From Streptomyces albireticuli (GTDB lineage Bacteria; Actinomycetota; Actinomycetes; Streptomycetales; Streptomycetaceae): a stretch of DNA of 64,000 nucleotides. Every line of letters starts with the position of its first letter. Position 1 is the first letter of the stretch. The stretch is from assembly GCF_021228125.1 (NCBI RefSeq), contig NZ_JAJQQS010000006.1, positions 1 to 64,000 of the forward strand, in the 5' to 3' direction. Made by a program: the position numbers and the translations under genes. Below are positions 9,119 through 17,744 of the stretch, piece after piece. The notes below the pieces were generated by a model. That model ran no database searches, had not been told where the DNA came from, and was given only the letters and a program-made list of their open reading frames with translations.

Positions 9119-9496
9119 TTGTAACTCACCGCCCCTTTATGGGTAGTTGTGTCACGCCCTTGCCGCTCGGCAAAGGTCGGGACCTATCTTCGCCGACGAT
9201 GCCGCCTCAGCATGTCGACTTGGCGTCATTTTTTGGCGGAACCCGTATACATCCGGGTCGCTACCGGTCTGACCTGCGACGCGAGGCGTTGTCAGTGCGG
9301 AGTCCTATGGTGACTCTGTGTATCACGCGGGTGGACGCCGAGCAATGAGTGATGTGCGGGGAGGCTCCGGGGATGTTCAAACGACTATGTGTTCGGTCGG
9401 TACGCTGGGGCCTGCGCCGCCCGGGTGACCACCGGGCCTCGTGGCTCTGGGGCCGTGTGGGGCGCTTCGGGGGCATCGAGATCAAGGGTGGTACGG
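9119..9496. other. Divergent intergenic region, no gene seen
   Basis: This 378-base stretch separates the divergently transcribed T4SS-like block and Ser/Thr kinase gene and should hold both promoters. A short imperfect palindrome, ACCCG and CGGGT, lies at 9241-9258. I could not assign promoter boxes or a coding sequence with confidence. Confidence 0.4.
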
Positions 9497-10957
9497 GTGC
9501 TGGTTGCCGATCGGTACCGGCTGGGGGAGCTTCTCGGCCGCGGCGGCATGGGCGAAGTCTGGCAGGCACAGGACGAGGTGCTGGGCCGTCAGGTGGCGGT
9601 GAAGCTCCTCCTGGACGCCGACGGCGACGAGTCCGCGGCGAGCCGGTTCCGGCTGGAGGCCCAGACGGCCGCCCGCCTGAATCACCCTCAGGTGGTCGCG
9701 GTCTACGACTTCGGCGCTTGGGACGGGCGCTTCTACCTGGTCATGGAGCTGGTCCGCGGGCCGAGCCTGGCCCAGGAACTGTCCTCGCGCGGCCCGCTCG
9801 ACCCGGCCCGCGTCGCCGCCATCGCCGCGCAGGCCGCGTCCGGCCTGGCGGCGGCCCACCGGCAGGGTGTGGTCCACCGGGACGTCAAGCCCGGGAATCT
9901 GATGCTGGACGCCGACGACACGCTGAAGATCGGTGATTTCGGGATCGCCCGCTTCGTCGACCAGACCTCGGCCAACCTGACCCGGGTGGGCCAGATCGTC
10001 GGCACCAGCACCTACCTCGCCCCGGAGCGGGCCCTCGGCCGTACGGCCGGTCCCGCCTCCGACGTCTACGCCCTGGGGTGTGTGCTCTACCAGCTCCTGG
10101 CCGGGCGGCCGCCCTTCTGGGCGGACAGCCCCACCGCCCTGCTCTACCTCCACGTCGACGCGGAGCCGGTCCCTCCGCGGACGCACCGGGCGGATCTCCC
10201 GCCCGCCTTCGAGACCTATTTGCTGCGGATGCTGGCCAAGCGGCCGGAGGCGCGGCCCTCTGCGCAGGAGGTCGCGGACTGGTTCGCCGGTGCCTCCTGG
10301 CGGGAAGCGCCGCGGCCGCCCGTGGCGGGGCCGGCCTCGCCGTCGGTGCCGCCGCCCTCGTCATCGCCTTCGCGGGTGCCCATGCCGCCTTCCGCGGCCC
10401 CGCGTGTGCCCGGCTCCGTGACGGCCCCCGGCTTCGCCCCGGCGCCGGGCCCCGGCCCGTCGTCCACCTCTTCGTACCCCGTGGCTTCTCCCCCCTCTCC
10501 CCCCTCGCGCCGTAAGGGCGGCGGCGGTCGTATGGGCGCACGGCGTCCGAAGGTGTTGTTGAGCGCGGCCGCCGGTGTGGTGGCGTTCGTCGCGGCGGCG
10601 CTCATCGGGGCGTCGGTGTTCGGCGCCGGGGACGGCGGTCCCGGCGGTGGGAGCCCCGAGGCGCAGCCCTCGGAGTCGGCCGTGGACCGTGGCGCGGAAC
10701 GGCCCGCCGCCGATCCCGGCCCGGAGTCCCCGCGGGTGATCCCGGCGGAGGCTACGGGGGAGTCGGAGTCGCCGCGGGCTTCGCGGTCGCCGAAGGCGAA
10801 GCCGAAGCCCAAGCCGAAGGGGGAGAAGTCCAAGGAGGCGTCCAGGGACGCGGAGAAGTCCAAGGAAGGCGACAAGAGGGACGGCGACAAGAAGGACGAC
10901 AGGAAGGGCGGGGGCAAGGGAGAGAAGGACGACAGGGGCGACCGGGACGACGACTGA
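9497..10957 (+). CDS. Hanks-type serine/threonine protein kinase
   Basis: About 486 residues. The N-terminal kinase domain (residues 1-265) shows the glycine loop GRGGMGEV, Lys in VAVKLLL, the catalytic loop HRDVKPGN, DFG (IGDFGIA) and APE (LAPERAL). A Pro/Ser linker follows, then one membrane helix (about 350-375), then an acidic and lysine-rich low-complexity outer tail ending in an Asp run. There are no PASTA repeats. The start is uncertain: GTG 9497 has AAGGG eight bases upstream, while GTG 9488 and earlier codons are also open. It is divergent from the T4SS-like genes and may signal to them or to the wall hydrolase downstream; this is inference. Confidence 0.9.
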   Translation: MLVADRYRLGELLGRGGMGEVWQAQDEVLGRQVAVKLLLDADGDESAASRFRLEAQTAARLNHPQVVAVYDFGAWDGRFYLVMELVRGPSLAQELSSRGPLDPARVAAIAAQAASGLAAAHRQGVVHRDVKPGNLMLDADDTLKIGDFGIARFVDQTSANLTRVGQIVGTSTYLAPERALGRTAGPASDVYALGCVLYQLLAGRPPFWADSPTALLYLHVDAEPVPPRTHRADLPPAFETYLLRMLAKRPEARPSAQEVADWFAGASWREAPRPPVAGPASPSVPPPSSSPSRVPMPPSAAPRVPGSVTAPGFAPAPGPGPSSTSSYPVASPPSPPSRRKGGGGRMGARRPKVLLSAAAGVVAFVAAALIGASVFGAGDGGPGGGSPEAQPSESAVDRGAERPAADPGPESPRVIPAEATGESESPRASRSPKAKPKPKPKGEKSKEASRDAEKSKEGDKRDGDKKDDRKGGGKGEKDDRGDRDDD

Positions 10958-11134
10958 GGCGTAGCCCTCGCTCTCCGGTGGGGTGAGGCGCCCCCGGCGG
11001 CCTTCCCCCGCCCGTCCCTTCCCGTCCCTTCCCGGCCCTTCCTGTCCCTTCCCGGCCCGGGGCTCCGCCCCTACCCCCCGGCCCCGGTCCTCGGCTGCCG
11101 ACGGGCCGAGCCGCCGTCCCGACGCTCGCGGGCT

Positions 11135-11344
11135 CTACTCGATCCCCTCCACGAAGTGGTCGAACTCGCCCGCCTTCACGCCCAGTACGAACGCGTCCCA
11201 CTTCGTCTCGGTCGTCACCACGACCTTTTCCGGCTTGTGGTTCTCGCGGATGTAGACGTTGCCGTCCCCGCCGAAGGCGATCTCCAGATACTCCGTCTCG
11301 TCGCCGTCCTTCGCCGGAATCCATTCGAGCTCGTTCACGTTCAT
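11135..11344 (-). CDS. DUF397 domain-containing small protein
   Basis: 69 residues. It has the layout of DUF397 proteins: a short N-terminal strand, an acidic centre, the YIRENHKP-like segment and a C-terminal WDAFVLGVKAGEFD. DUF397 proteins are abundant in Streptomyces and usually pair with an Scr1/DUF5753 helix-turn-helix regulator, sometimes as toxin-antitoxin-like pairs. No such partner is adjacent here, so this is an orphan copy. It runs against the kinase gene, with about 180 bases of pyrimidine-rich spacer between them. Confidence 0.8.
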   Translation of the reverse strand: MNVNELEWIPAKDGDETEYLEIAFGGDGNVYIRENHKPEKVVVTTETKWDAFVLGVKAGEFDHFVEGIE

Positions 11345-11499
11345 GGTTCCCCCCTCGCGGGTGTGCTCATGGGATCTGCGTCACGGACGTCCGTGCCCGC
11401 GCCCACGATAGAGGAGCGTTCCCGGCGGCGGGCGTTGACGGATCGACAGGTGGCCGTGAATCGCGGATATGCGGCGGGCTCGTGGGGGAGTATTGCGGG

Positions 11500-12510
11500 G
11501 TGCGGAAGCTCTGGGTGGGCGTGGGTGTCGGGATCGGGATGTGCCTGTGTTTCATCGGGCTGCTCGTCGTCGGCGTGTACTCGGCCGCGGGGAATCTGTT
11601 CGGCGAAAACGGAGGCGGGCGTTCCGTCGGGCTGGCGGAAGGCGCGGTGCCCTCGCAGTTCCAGCAGCTCGTGCGGGACTGGGGGAATCTCTGCCCCGCC
11701 CTCAACCCCGCGATCCTCGCCGCGCAGATCTACTCCGAGAGCGCCTGGAACCCCAAGGCCGTGAGCCCGGCGGACGCCCGGGGGATAGCGCAGTTCATCC
11801 CCGCCACCTGGGAGTCGCACGCCATCGACGCCAACAAGGACGGCAAGCGGGACATCTGGGACCCCCAGGACGCCATTCCCTCGGCGGCGGTGTACGACTG
11901 CGCGCTGGCCAAGGACGTCAAGGGTGTGCCCGGTGACCTCGCCGACAACATGCTCGCGTCGTACAACGCGGGTCCTTACGCCGTCATCCAGCACCGCGGC
12001 GTGCCGCCCTACAGCGAGACCCGGAGCTATGTGAAAGCCATCCGCACCCTGGAGAAGAGCTTCGCGCGGCCCGTCGGCCGGGTGGCGCCCTCGCAGCAGG
12101 CGGCCGGGGCCATCTACTACGCCCAGGAGAAGCTCAACACCCCCTACCTCTGGGGCGGCGACGGCACGGCCGAGGACGGCGGGCGGTTCGACTGCTCGGG
12201 GCTGACCAAGGCCGCGTACGCCTCCGTGGGCATCGAGCTGCCCCGTGTCGCCAACGACCAGTGGAACGCCGGCGCGCACCCCCGGCGGGACGAGCTGCTC
12301 CCCGGGGACCTGGTGTTCTTCGCCTACGACCTGAAGGATCCCCGCAGCATCCATCACGTGGGGCTGTACGTGGGCGGCGGGTACATGATCAACGCTCCGT
12401 ACACGGGGGCCGTCATCCGATTCGACAAGATCGACTCACCGGACTACATCGGGGCGACCCGGGTCACCCAGGACGGCGCGAAAGCGCTGGCCGGCGGCAA
12501 GCCGGCCTGA
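11500..12510 (+). CDS. Lytic transglycosylase / NlpC-P60 peptidoglycan hydrolase
   Basis: 336 residues and bifunctional. An N-terminal membrane or signal helix comes first. An SLT-type transglycosylase domain follows (about 50-185), with catalytic Glu in YSESAWNP and ARGIAQFIPATWES and ASYNAGPY motifs. The C-terminal NlpC/P60 peptidase (about 205-330) has Cys in FDCSGLTKAAY and His in HHVGLYVGGG. GTG 11500 is chosen because GGGGGAG lies nine bases upstream. Such enzymes open peptidoglycan; in type IV secretion the VirB1/VirB1-like hydrolase has this job, and its closeness to the T4SS-like block suggests such a role. It acts outside the membrane. Confidence 0.9.
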   Translation: MRKLWVGVGVGIGMCLCFIGLLVVGVYSAAGNLFGENGGGRSVGLAEGAVPSQFQQLVRDWGNLCPALNPAILAAQIYSESAWNPKAVSPADARGIAQFIPATWESHAIDANKDGKRDIWDPQDAIPSAAVYDCALAKDVKGVPGDLADNMLASYNAGPYAVIQHRGVPPYSETRSYVKAIRTLEKSFARPVGRVAPSQQAAGAIYYAQEKLNTPYLWGGDGTAEDGGRFDCSGLTKAAYASVGIELPRVANDQWNAGAHPRRDELLPGDLVFFAYDLKDPRSIHHVGLYVGGGYMINAPYTGAVIRFDKIDSPDYIGATRVTQDGAKALAGGKPA

Positions 12511-12584
12511 GCGGCACCGCCGACCCTGAGCTGCGACGACGGGTCACCCTTCGATAACGTCCGGGTGATCATTGAGTGGAAAGT

Positions 12585-12612
12585 GGAACGCCCGGCCGGA
12601 GTGGGGCGTTCC
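12585..12612 (+). terminator. Hairpin after the wall hydrolase gene, possible terminator
   Basis: A perfect nine-base inverted repeat (GGAACGCCC, 12585-12593, with GGGCGTTCC, 12604-12612) has a ten-base loop and no T-run. It lies 75 bases after the hydrolase stop and about 100 before the PAP2 gene. It may be a terminator or an operator. Confidence 0.4.
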
Positions 12613-12708
12613 ATGGAAGTGGGAAAGCGGCGTCGCTACACGGGCGCGAAGACCACGGGGGTCGGCAGCTGGACGTAGCAACAGGCGACAGATAAGGGGC
12701 CACGACAC

Positions 12709-13437
12709 ATGGCTGGACTCGCGGTGGGTTATCCCATGTCGGAGGCCAGGGGCGGGTCCAACCCCGACACCAGCACGCTGTACGACATCAACGGCATCGC
12801 CAAGGCCGCCCCCAACTGGCTCGACCGCCTCGTCGAGTTCATCGGCGAGTACGGGATCGTCCTCGGACTCGGCGTGCTGATGCTCTTCGCGTGGTGGAGC
12901 GTGCGCAAGCGCGAGGACGCCCCGGCGGCCGTCGCCGCGCTGTGCTGGGCGCCGCTCGCCGCCGGGATCGCGCTGCTCGTCAACATCCCGATCCGAGGCT
13001 TCGTCAAACGCCCCCGGCCGTTCCTCGATCACTCCGGTCTTGAGGTCCTGGTCAAGGGCAAGACCGATTACTCCTTCGTCAGCGACCACGCGACGCTCAC
13101 CATGGCGCTCGGCGTGGGGCTCTTCGTCGCCCACCGCAAGTACGGCCTGATCGGGATCGCCCTCGCGTTCCTGGAGGGCTTCTGCCGGGTCTACATGGGC
13201 GTCCACTACCCCACGGACGTCATCGGCGGCCTCGCCCTCGGCACGGCCGTGGCCCTGCTGCTCGCGCCCCTGGCGATGATGCTCCTCACCCCGCTGGCCC
13301 GGCGCGTGGCGGAGACCCGCGCGGGCCGGCTCGTACGGTCGGACAGGGCCGTCGCGCCCCTGGTGGCGGCCGCCGGGCCCGCCGGCCGGGGGCTCCCCGA
13401 GCAGCCGCTGCACCGGGACAACGATCTCGCCGCCTGA
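12709..13437 (+). CDS. PAP2-family membrane phosphatase
   Basis: 242 residues with about five membrane helices. The phosphatidic acid phosphatase signature is present: FVKRPRP (KxxxxxxRP), FVSDHATL (variant of PSGH, with Asp for Gly) and CRVYMGVHYPTDVIGG (RxxxxxHxxxD). The family dephosphorylates lipid phosphates such as phosphatidate or undecaprenyl diphosphate at the outer membrane face; the substrate here is unknown. ATG 12709 has AAGGGG nine bases upstream. The C-terminal 50 residues are a polar tail outside the core domain. Confidence 0.88.
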   Translation: MAGLAVGYPMSEARGGSNPDTSTLYDINGIAKAAPNWLDRLVEFIGEYGIVLGLGVLMLFAWWSVRKREDAPAAVAALCWAPLAAGIALLVNIPIRGFVKRPRPFLDHSGLEVLVKGKTDYSFVSDHATLTMALGVGLFVAHRKYGLIGIALAFLEGFCRVYMGVHYPTDVIGGLALGTAVALLLAPLAMMLLTPLARRVAETRAGRLVRSDRAVAPLVAAAGPAGRGLPEQPLHRDNDLAA

Positions 13438-13537
13438 CGGGCGACCGGAGCGGCGGGCTCCATGTCCACGGGGGCCCGCCGCCCGGACCCGCGCGTGAGG
13501 GACGGCGCGCGAAGCCCCGCCCGGGCCCGTCAGCGGC

Positions 13538-15292
13538 TCACAGAGCCTGCGGGAAGTCGAAGAGGCGGTTCGGGTCGTACCGCCCCTTGAGCTTCGTCAG
13601 ACGGCCCTCCGCGTCCCCGTAATAGGCCTTCCGCCAGTCCTTCAGGCCGGGGTCCGCGTAGTTCTGGTACGCCGCGCCCGAGGCGTAGCGGCGCATCGCC
13701 GCGTGCGTGCCGTCCAGCCAGGACGTCTGCCCGGCCCCGGAGCCGCCCGCCGCCCAGGACGTCAGGTACTGCGCGAGGAAGCGGGAGCGACGGTGCACGA
13801 AGGCCGTCTCCAGCGGCTTCACGCGGTTGACCGCGCCGCCCAGCGCCGTCAGCTGGATGGCGGCGCCACCGCTGCCGCCCTTCCTGCTGAAACGTTCCAT
13901 CTGGTCGGTCAGGGCGCGGTTGCCCGCCGCGCCCGCCGAGCGGTCGTAGAAGTCGGAGCGCGCCGCGTAGGTCTCCCGCTTCAGGGCGCCCGCGGCCTCC
14001 CGGCCGGGCGTCCGGCCCGGCAGATGGCACTGCGTGGTCGTCTTCTCACCGCATCCCGCGTAGCCGCGGACCATGTCGAGGTGGGTGCGGCGGCGCAGCC
14101 GCACCCCGTTCGAGGCGCCGCCCACCTCGGCGACGAGCCGGTCGAGGCTGTTCGCCAGGTCGCCGTAGGTGCCGAGCGAGTACGCCGAGACGGAGACGCG
14201 CGGTGTGCCGCCGGCCGCGGTCGACAGATCGCAGGAGGACCAGATCTCGTCCGGGCGGCCCGGCCCCCACTCCTGCCAGACGCGCAGCACGTCGGCGGCC
14301 CGGGACCAGGGCCAGGAGACATATCCGGAGACGCCGTCCGCGGCCTTGTGGGTGCGGAAGCGGAGCTCGGTCACGACGCCGAAGTTGCCGTTGCCCGCGC
14401 CGCGCAGGGCCCAGAAGAGGTCGGCGTCACGGGTCGCGTCGCAGTCGACGGTCCTGCCGTCCGCCGTGACGACCGTGGCGCCGGTGAGGCTGTCGCAGGT
14501 CAGGCCGTACGCCCGGGAGGTGACGCCGTGTCCGCCGCCGAGGGCGAGCCCGGAGACGCCGACGGTGGGGCAGGAGCCCGCCGGTACGGTCACGCCCCGC
14601 GCGGCGAGGGCCGTGTACACGTCGATGAGCTTGGCTCCGGCCCCGACGACGGCCGTGCCGGAGGACGGCGTACGGACCGTCCTGAGCCGTGAGACATCGA
14701 TGACGAGACGGTCGGTACCGCTCGACCAACCGGCATAGCTGTGACCACCGTTACGTATGGATATCCGGGTGGTGTGGCGGCGGGCGAAGGCGAGGCACTC
14801 GGCTACGTCGCGGGTGTTCTCCACATAGGCGACCGCGGCCGGGCGGAGCCCGTCGAAGCGGGTGTTGTAGAGCTGGCGGGCCGTGGCGTAGTCCGCGTCG
14901 CCGGGGCGGACGAGGCCGCCGGCCAGGCCCTTGCCGAGCGCCGTCCAGTCGGCGGCGCCCGCCTTGGTGCGCGGGGCGGCCTTGGCGCTCGCCACGGGCA
15001 CGCGGTCCGACGGGCCGGAGGGCGAGGCGTAGCCCCGGCTGTCACCGCAGGAGGCCGCCCAGACACCGGCCGCCGCCAGGCCCGTACCGGCGGCCAGGAC
15101 GTGCCGGCGGGCCGGGCCGCCGCCCTCGCCCTTCGTCTTGCCGGAGACGTCGCCCGCGGCCCTGCCCGGAGTTCTTTCCGGTGCCCTGTCCGGGGTCCTG
15201 CCGGGGGTCCTGTCCGGAATCCGGCGCGGAGTCCTGTCCGGTGGGCCCTCCGCGCCGTCCGTCGCCCGTTCCACGCGCCCGCCCCTGGCCAT
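13538..15292 (-). CDS. Secreted FAD-binding (BBE/PCMH-type) oxidoreductase
   Basis: About 584 residues. An Arg-Thr-Pro-rich N-terminus (about 18-50) precedes a Tat-like RRHVL sequence, a hydrophobic run and AASC, a possible lipobox. The FAD-binding PCMH domain follows, with the covalent-FAD motif RNGGHSYAG, then GCPTVGVSG-like GSCPTVGVSG and GGGHG. The C-terminal BBE domain contains QNYADPGL and DPNRLFDFPQ. This is the berberine-bridge-enzyme layout: flavin oxidases of alcohols, sugars or natural products. The substrate is unknown. ATG 15292 is preferred; GTG 15310 is possible. It is probably exported folded with its cofactor through Tat. Confidence 0.85.
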   Translation of the reverse strand: MARGGRVERATDGAEGPPDRTPRRIPDRTPGRTPDRAPERTPGRAAGDVSGKTKGEGGGPARRHVLAAGTGLAAAGVWAASCGDSRGYASPSGPSDRVPVASAKAAPRTKAGAADWTALGKGLAGGLVRPGDADYATARQLYNTRFDGLRPAAVAYVENTRDVAECLAFARRHTTRISIRNGGHSYAGWSSGTDRLVIDVSRLRTVRTPSSGTAVVGAGAKLIDVYTALAARGVTVPAGSCPTVGVSGLALGGGHGVTSRAYGLTCDSLTGATVVTADGRTVDCDATRDADLFWALRGAGNGNFGVVTELRFRTHKAADGVSGYVSWPWSRAADVLRVWQEWGPGRPDEIWSSCDLSTAAGGTPRVSVSAYSLGTYGDLANSLDRLVAEVGGASNGVRLRRRTHLDMVRGYAGCGEKTTTQCHLPGRTPGREAAGALKRETYAARSDFYDRSAGAAGNRALTDQMERFSRKGGSGGAAIQLTALGGAVNRVKPLETAFVHRRSRFLAQYLTSWAAGGSGAGQTSWLDGTHAAMRRYASGAAYQNYADPGLKDWRKAYYGDAEGRLTKLKGRYDPNRLFDFPQAL

Positions 15293-15331
15293 GCCGCCCC
15301 GCCACCCCACCGCTGTCCGTCGTTCGACCGC

Positions 15332-15532
15332 CTAGACAGATGGTGTACCCACGGAACCGGTTCCCTCACTTCCGGCGCCGGCGTGCGCCGTGGCGTCGTC
15401 GCGGGCGAGGGAGCGGGCCCGGCGGGCCGGGCCGCGCCAGCCGCACGTACAGCGGGCGCTGCAGAAGGAGCCCGTCTCGGTGGTGCTCGTGGAGTGGGCC
15501 GGGGACAGGCTCGTGAGGGCTGTGTCGGACAC
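15332..15532 (-). CDS. Small Cys-rich conserved protein (CxxxCxCGW)
   Basis: 66 residues from GTG 15532. The centre reads FCSARCTCGWRGPARRAR, followed by SLARDDATAHAG. I recall similar short streptomycete proteins with a CxCGWxGPxRxxRxxARxDAxxH pattern. The three closely spaced cysteines plus a histidine could bind zinc. No strong ribosome site is visible, so expression is uncertain. It lies just upstream of, and on the same strand as, the FAD oxidoreductase. Function unknown. Confidence 0.5.
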   Translation of the reverse strand: MSDTALTSLSPAHSTSTTETGSFCSARCTCGWRGPARRARSLARDDATAHAGAGSEGTGSVGTPSV

Positions 15533-15629
15533 GCCATCACCGTACCGGGCCGTGACGGGCGCCCCGGAGTGGTCGTTGACAGTAACGGGTTCCACAGGTG
15601 GTGGCAGCGGTGGCAGGGGGCTGACGGGC

Positions 15630-16568
15630 ATGGTGGTGCTGCGGCACGGACACAGGGGCGCGGTCGTCGCCAACGCGGTGGCGGGCGGCCTCGCCCTCGG
15701 GCTGCTGCTCTCCGGCTGCGCGGCCCAGGACCCCGTCGTGCCTGATGGCAGCGGGCTGCGGGAGGACCTGAAGAGCCTGAGCAGCCAGGCCCGCCCGGCG
15801 GGCGACGAGAGCGACCCCCGCCGGGCGCGCGAGGCCCTGGCCCGCGCCGCCCGTGTGCTCGCGGGCGCCGGGGGCGCGAAGGTGCGTACGTCCATGGAGA
15901 CGGTCAGCGGCGGCACCCGGCTCACCATCCAGGGCAGGGGGCTCTACGACTTCTCCCGGCCGGCCGGGCAGTTGACGGTGCTCATGCCCGAGGACGCCGC
16001 GGGCACCGCCGAACACCGCCCGATCACCGAGGTCTTCACCCCCGGCCGGCTCTTCATGAAGAACCGCGGCGCCGGGGTCCCCGGCGACAGCTGGGTGCGG
16101 TTGGCCACGGCCTCGCTCGCCGACGGCAACCTCCTCACGAACGGTGCCACCGACCCGCTCGCCGCGGCCGAACTGCTCGGTGGTGCCAGGGAGGTGACAT
16201 ACATGCGGGACGAGCGGGTAGGCGGCGTCCGGGTGCGGCACTATTGGGGGACGATCGACCTCGGCAGGGCCGCCCGCGCGGCGCCCGAGCGGGACCGCGA
16301 ACCGTTGACCGTAGCGGCGAAAGGGTTCTCCAACGGCACAGTGGCGTTCGACGCCTACCTCGACGACCAGGGCCGACCGCGGAGGGTGAGCCACCGCTTC
16401 AGTGTCGACGGCCGTGGGCGCGCCTCTTCCGCCTCACCGGTGGCCTCGGCGCCGCCGATGACCGTGGTCTCGACCGTCGAGCTCTACGACTTCGGCACCC
16501 CGGTGCGGGTGCTCCTGCCCGCTCCCGCCGATATCTATGCGGGGACGGTGGGTTCGCCGCGGAAATAA
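15630..16568 (+). CDS. Putative lipoprotein, LppX/LprAFG-like
   Basis: 312 residues. A signal peptide of about 30 residues ends in the lipobox LLSGC, so the mature protein is lipid-anchored outside the membrane. The rest is a predicted strand-rich domain containing VRTSMETVSGGTRLTIQG and a late HRFSVDGRG, resembling LppX/LprG-type lipid-carrier folds and the LolA-like superfamily; this is inference from pattern. ATG 15630 follows AGGGGG. It corresponds in position to an uncharacterised streptomycete lipoprotein gene. Confidence 0.72.
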   Translation: MVVLRHGHRGAVVANAVAGGLALGLLLSGCAAQDPVVPDGSGLREDLKSLSSQARPAGDESDPRRAREALARAARVLAGAGGAKVRTSMETVSGGTRLTIQGRGLYDFSRPAGQLTVLMPEDAAGTAEHRPITEVFTPGRLFMKNRGAGVPGDSWVRLATASLADGNLLTNGATDPLAAAELLGGAREVTYMRDERVGGVRVRHYWGTIDLGRAARAAPERDREPLTVAAKGFSNGTVAFDAYLDDQGRPRRVSHRFSVDGRGRASSASPVASAPPMTVVSTVELYDFGTPVRVLLPAPADIYAGTVGSPRK

Positions 16569-16659
16569 CGCGGCAGGGCGTAGTTGGCCATGGAAATGGT
16601 CCTTCTGTGCCATGCGCGCCATGTGTACCGATCACTACGCTGGTGAATCGGAGAGCGGG

Positions 16660-16675
16660 CCCCCGTAAGGGGGCG
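16660..16675 (+). other. GTAA tetraloop hairpin in leader of small gene
   Basis: GCCCCC-GTAA-GGGGGC forms a perfect six-base-pair stem about 70 bases upstream of the start at 16744. It may be a structured part of that gene's leader. Position is approximate to a few bases. Confidence 0.35.
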
Positions 16676-16743
16676 GACAAGGGCCTGGAGGGCCTGAACA
16701 GGCGAGAGCCGAGGACCTGAGCAGACCCGAGGAGGTGAATCAC

Positions 16744-16932
16744 GTGGTTTCGCGACGCGGTTCGTCGGGCGGGCCGGATCCCGTGGCCCTCATCGAGATC
16801 GATCTCTACGGTGATCTGATGATCGCGGCGTCGAGCGCGGATGAGGATCGGTTGAGTCCGGATCGGATCGACGAGGTGCTCAGGGTCGTCCGGCGGGGGG
16901 AGTCCGGGGACGGGGGCGGGGACGCGGGGTGA
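16744..16932 (+). CDS. Small conserved hypothetical protein
   Basis: 62 residues from GTG 16744, with a near-perfect ribosome site AGGAGGTGA at 16730-16738. An in-frame GTG at 16735 lies inside that site, so it is not the start. The centre VALIEIDLYGDLMIAASS is the conserved core; the ends are Arg- and Gly/Asp-rich. No domain is recognised. It precedes a repeat element and the convergent csoR gene. Excellent translation signals argue that it is real. Confidence 0.7.
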   Translation: MVSRRGSSGGPDPVALIEIDLYGDLMIAASSADEDRLSPDRIDEVLRVVRRGESGDGGGDAG

Positions 16933-16974
16933 GCGTGCTCGGCGCGGTGCGTGGCCGTCGCCGTGGTGGTGACC

Positions 16975-17060
16975 CTGCGGGGGCTTTCCCCTGCCCGCCC
17001 CTTCCCTCAACCGGGGCTCCGCCCCGGACCCCGGTCCTCAAACGCCGGACGGGCTGGTTC
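16975..17060 (+). repeat. Dispersed intergenic hairpin repeat, copy 1
   Basis: Contains the family features: CTTTCCCCTGCCCGCCCCTT, the hairpin CCGGGGCTCCGCCCCGG and the tail CCTCAAACGCCGGACGGGCTG. It lies between the small gene and csoR. Confidence 0.75.
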
Positions 17061-17072
17061 GCGCACCCGGCG

Positions 17073-17492
17073 TCACGTCCGCAGCAGCCTCGCGATCGCC
17101 GCCGTCGCCTCCGCGACCTTCGCGTCGATCTCGGCGCCGCCCTTGAGGGCCGCGTCCGCCACGCAGTGCCGTAGGTGCTGCTCCAGGAGCTGGAGGGCGA
17201 AGGACTGGAGGGCCTTCGTGCTCGCCGAGACCTGGGTGAGTATGTCGATGCAGTAGACGTCTTCCTCGACCATGCGCTGGAGTCCGCGGATCTGGCCCTC
17301 GATCCGGCGCAGGCGCTTGAGGTGCTGGTCCTTCTGGGCGCTGTAGCCGTGCGGGCCGTGTGCCGGGCCGCCGGTGGCCGGCGGGTCCTGGGGCGCGCCG
17401 GCCGGGGCCGGTGCGGCGCCGTGGCAGGACGGCGCGGCCGGCTCGGTGATGCCGCCGCTCACGTCGGCTTCCGTCGTCATGCCGTCCGTCAT
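17073..17492 (-). CDS. csoR: CsoR-family copper-sensing repressor
   Basis: 139 residues. An acidic/Pro-rich N-terminal extension with one SCHG motif is followed by the all-helical CsoR/RcnR domain. The Cu(I) ligands of CsoR are visible: Cys in DVYCIDIL, then His and Cys in EQHLRHCV, the C-H-C pattern. RRIEGQIRG is the basic DNA-contact helix. ATG 17492 is chosen because GGAGG lies five bases upstream; ATG 17561 is an alternative that would nearly abut the operator. Copper binding releases the tetramer from DNA. No copper pump gene is adjacent, so targets other than itself lie elsewhere. Confidence 0.88.
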   Translation of the reverse strand: MTDGMTTEADVSGGITEPAAPSCHGAAPAPAGAPQDPPATGGPAHGPHGYSAQKDQHLKRLRRIEGQIRGLQRMVEEDVYCIDILTQVSASTKALQSFALQLLEQHLRHCVADAALKGGAEIDAKVAEATAAIARLLRT

Positions 17493-17564
17493 GGCGTCCT
17501 CCGTCGTTCCGCCGCGGAGCCGTCGGCGGTCCGCGGGCCGAGGGGTTTGTTCCCCTGTCATGGC

Positions 17565-17597
17565 GTATACCCCACTCGTATACCCCCGCTGGGTATA
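17565..17597 (-). promoter_or_regulatory. CsoR operator
   Basis: A perfect inverted repeat ATACCC-N5-GGGTAT at 17580-17596, extended by flanking GT/AT, sits just upstream of csoR. A second GTATACCCC half site lies at 17565-17573. The G/C tract flanked by TA is the recognised form of CsoR operators, so autoregulation is likely. Confidence 0.7.
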
Positions 17598-17744
17598 TGG
17601 TACAGAAATTCGCCGCCGGAGGCGGTACCTGGCTTGGTGAGCACTCTGCCCGATGGGCGACACTGAGGGAATGCCAGTTAGCTGTGGCCCGATGATGCGC
17701 CTAGCATCAACGAGACCGAATCCGCTGCACCCCGAGGATCCCAC

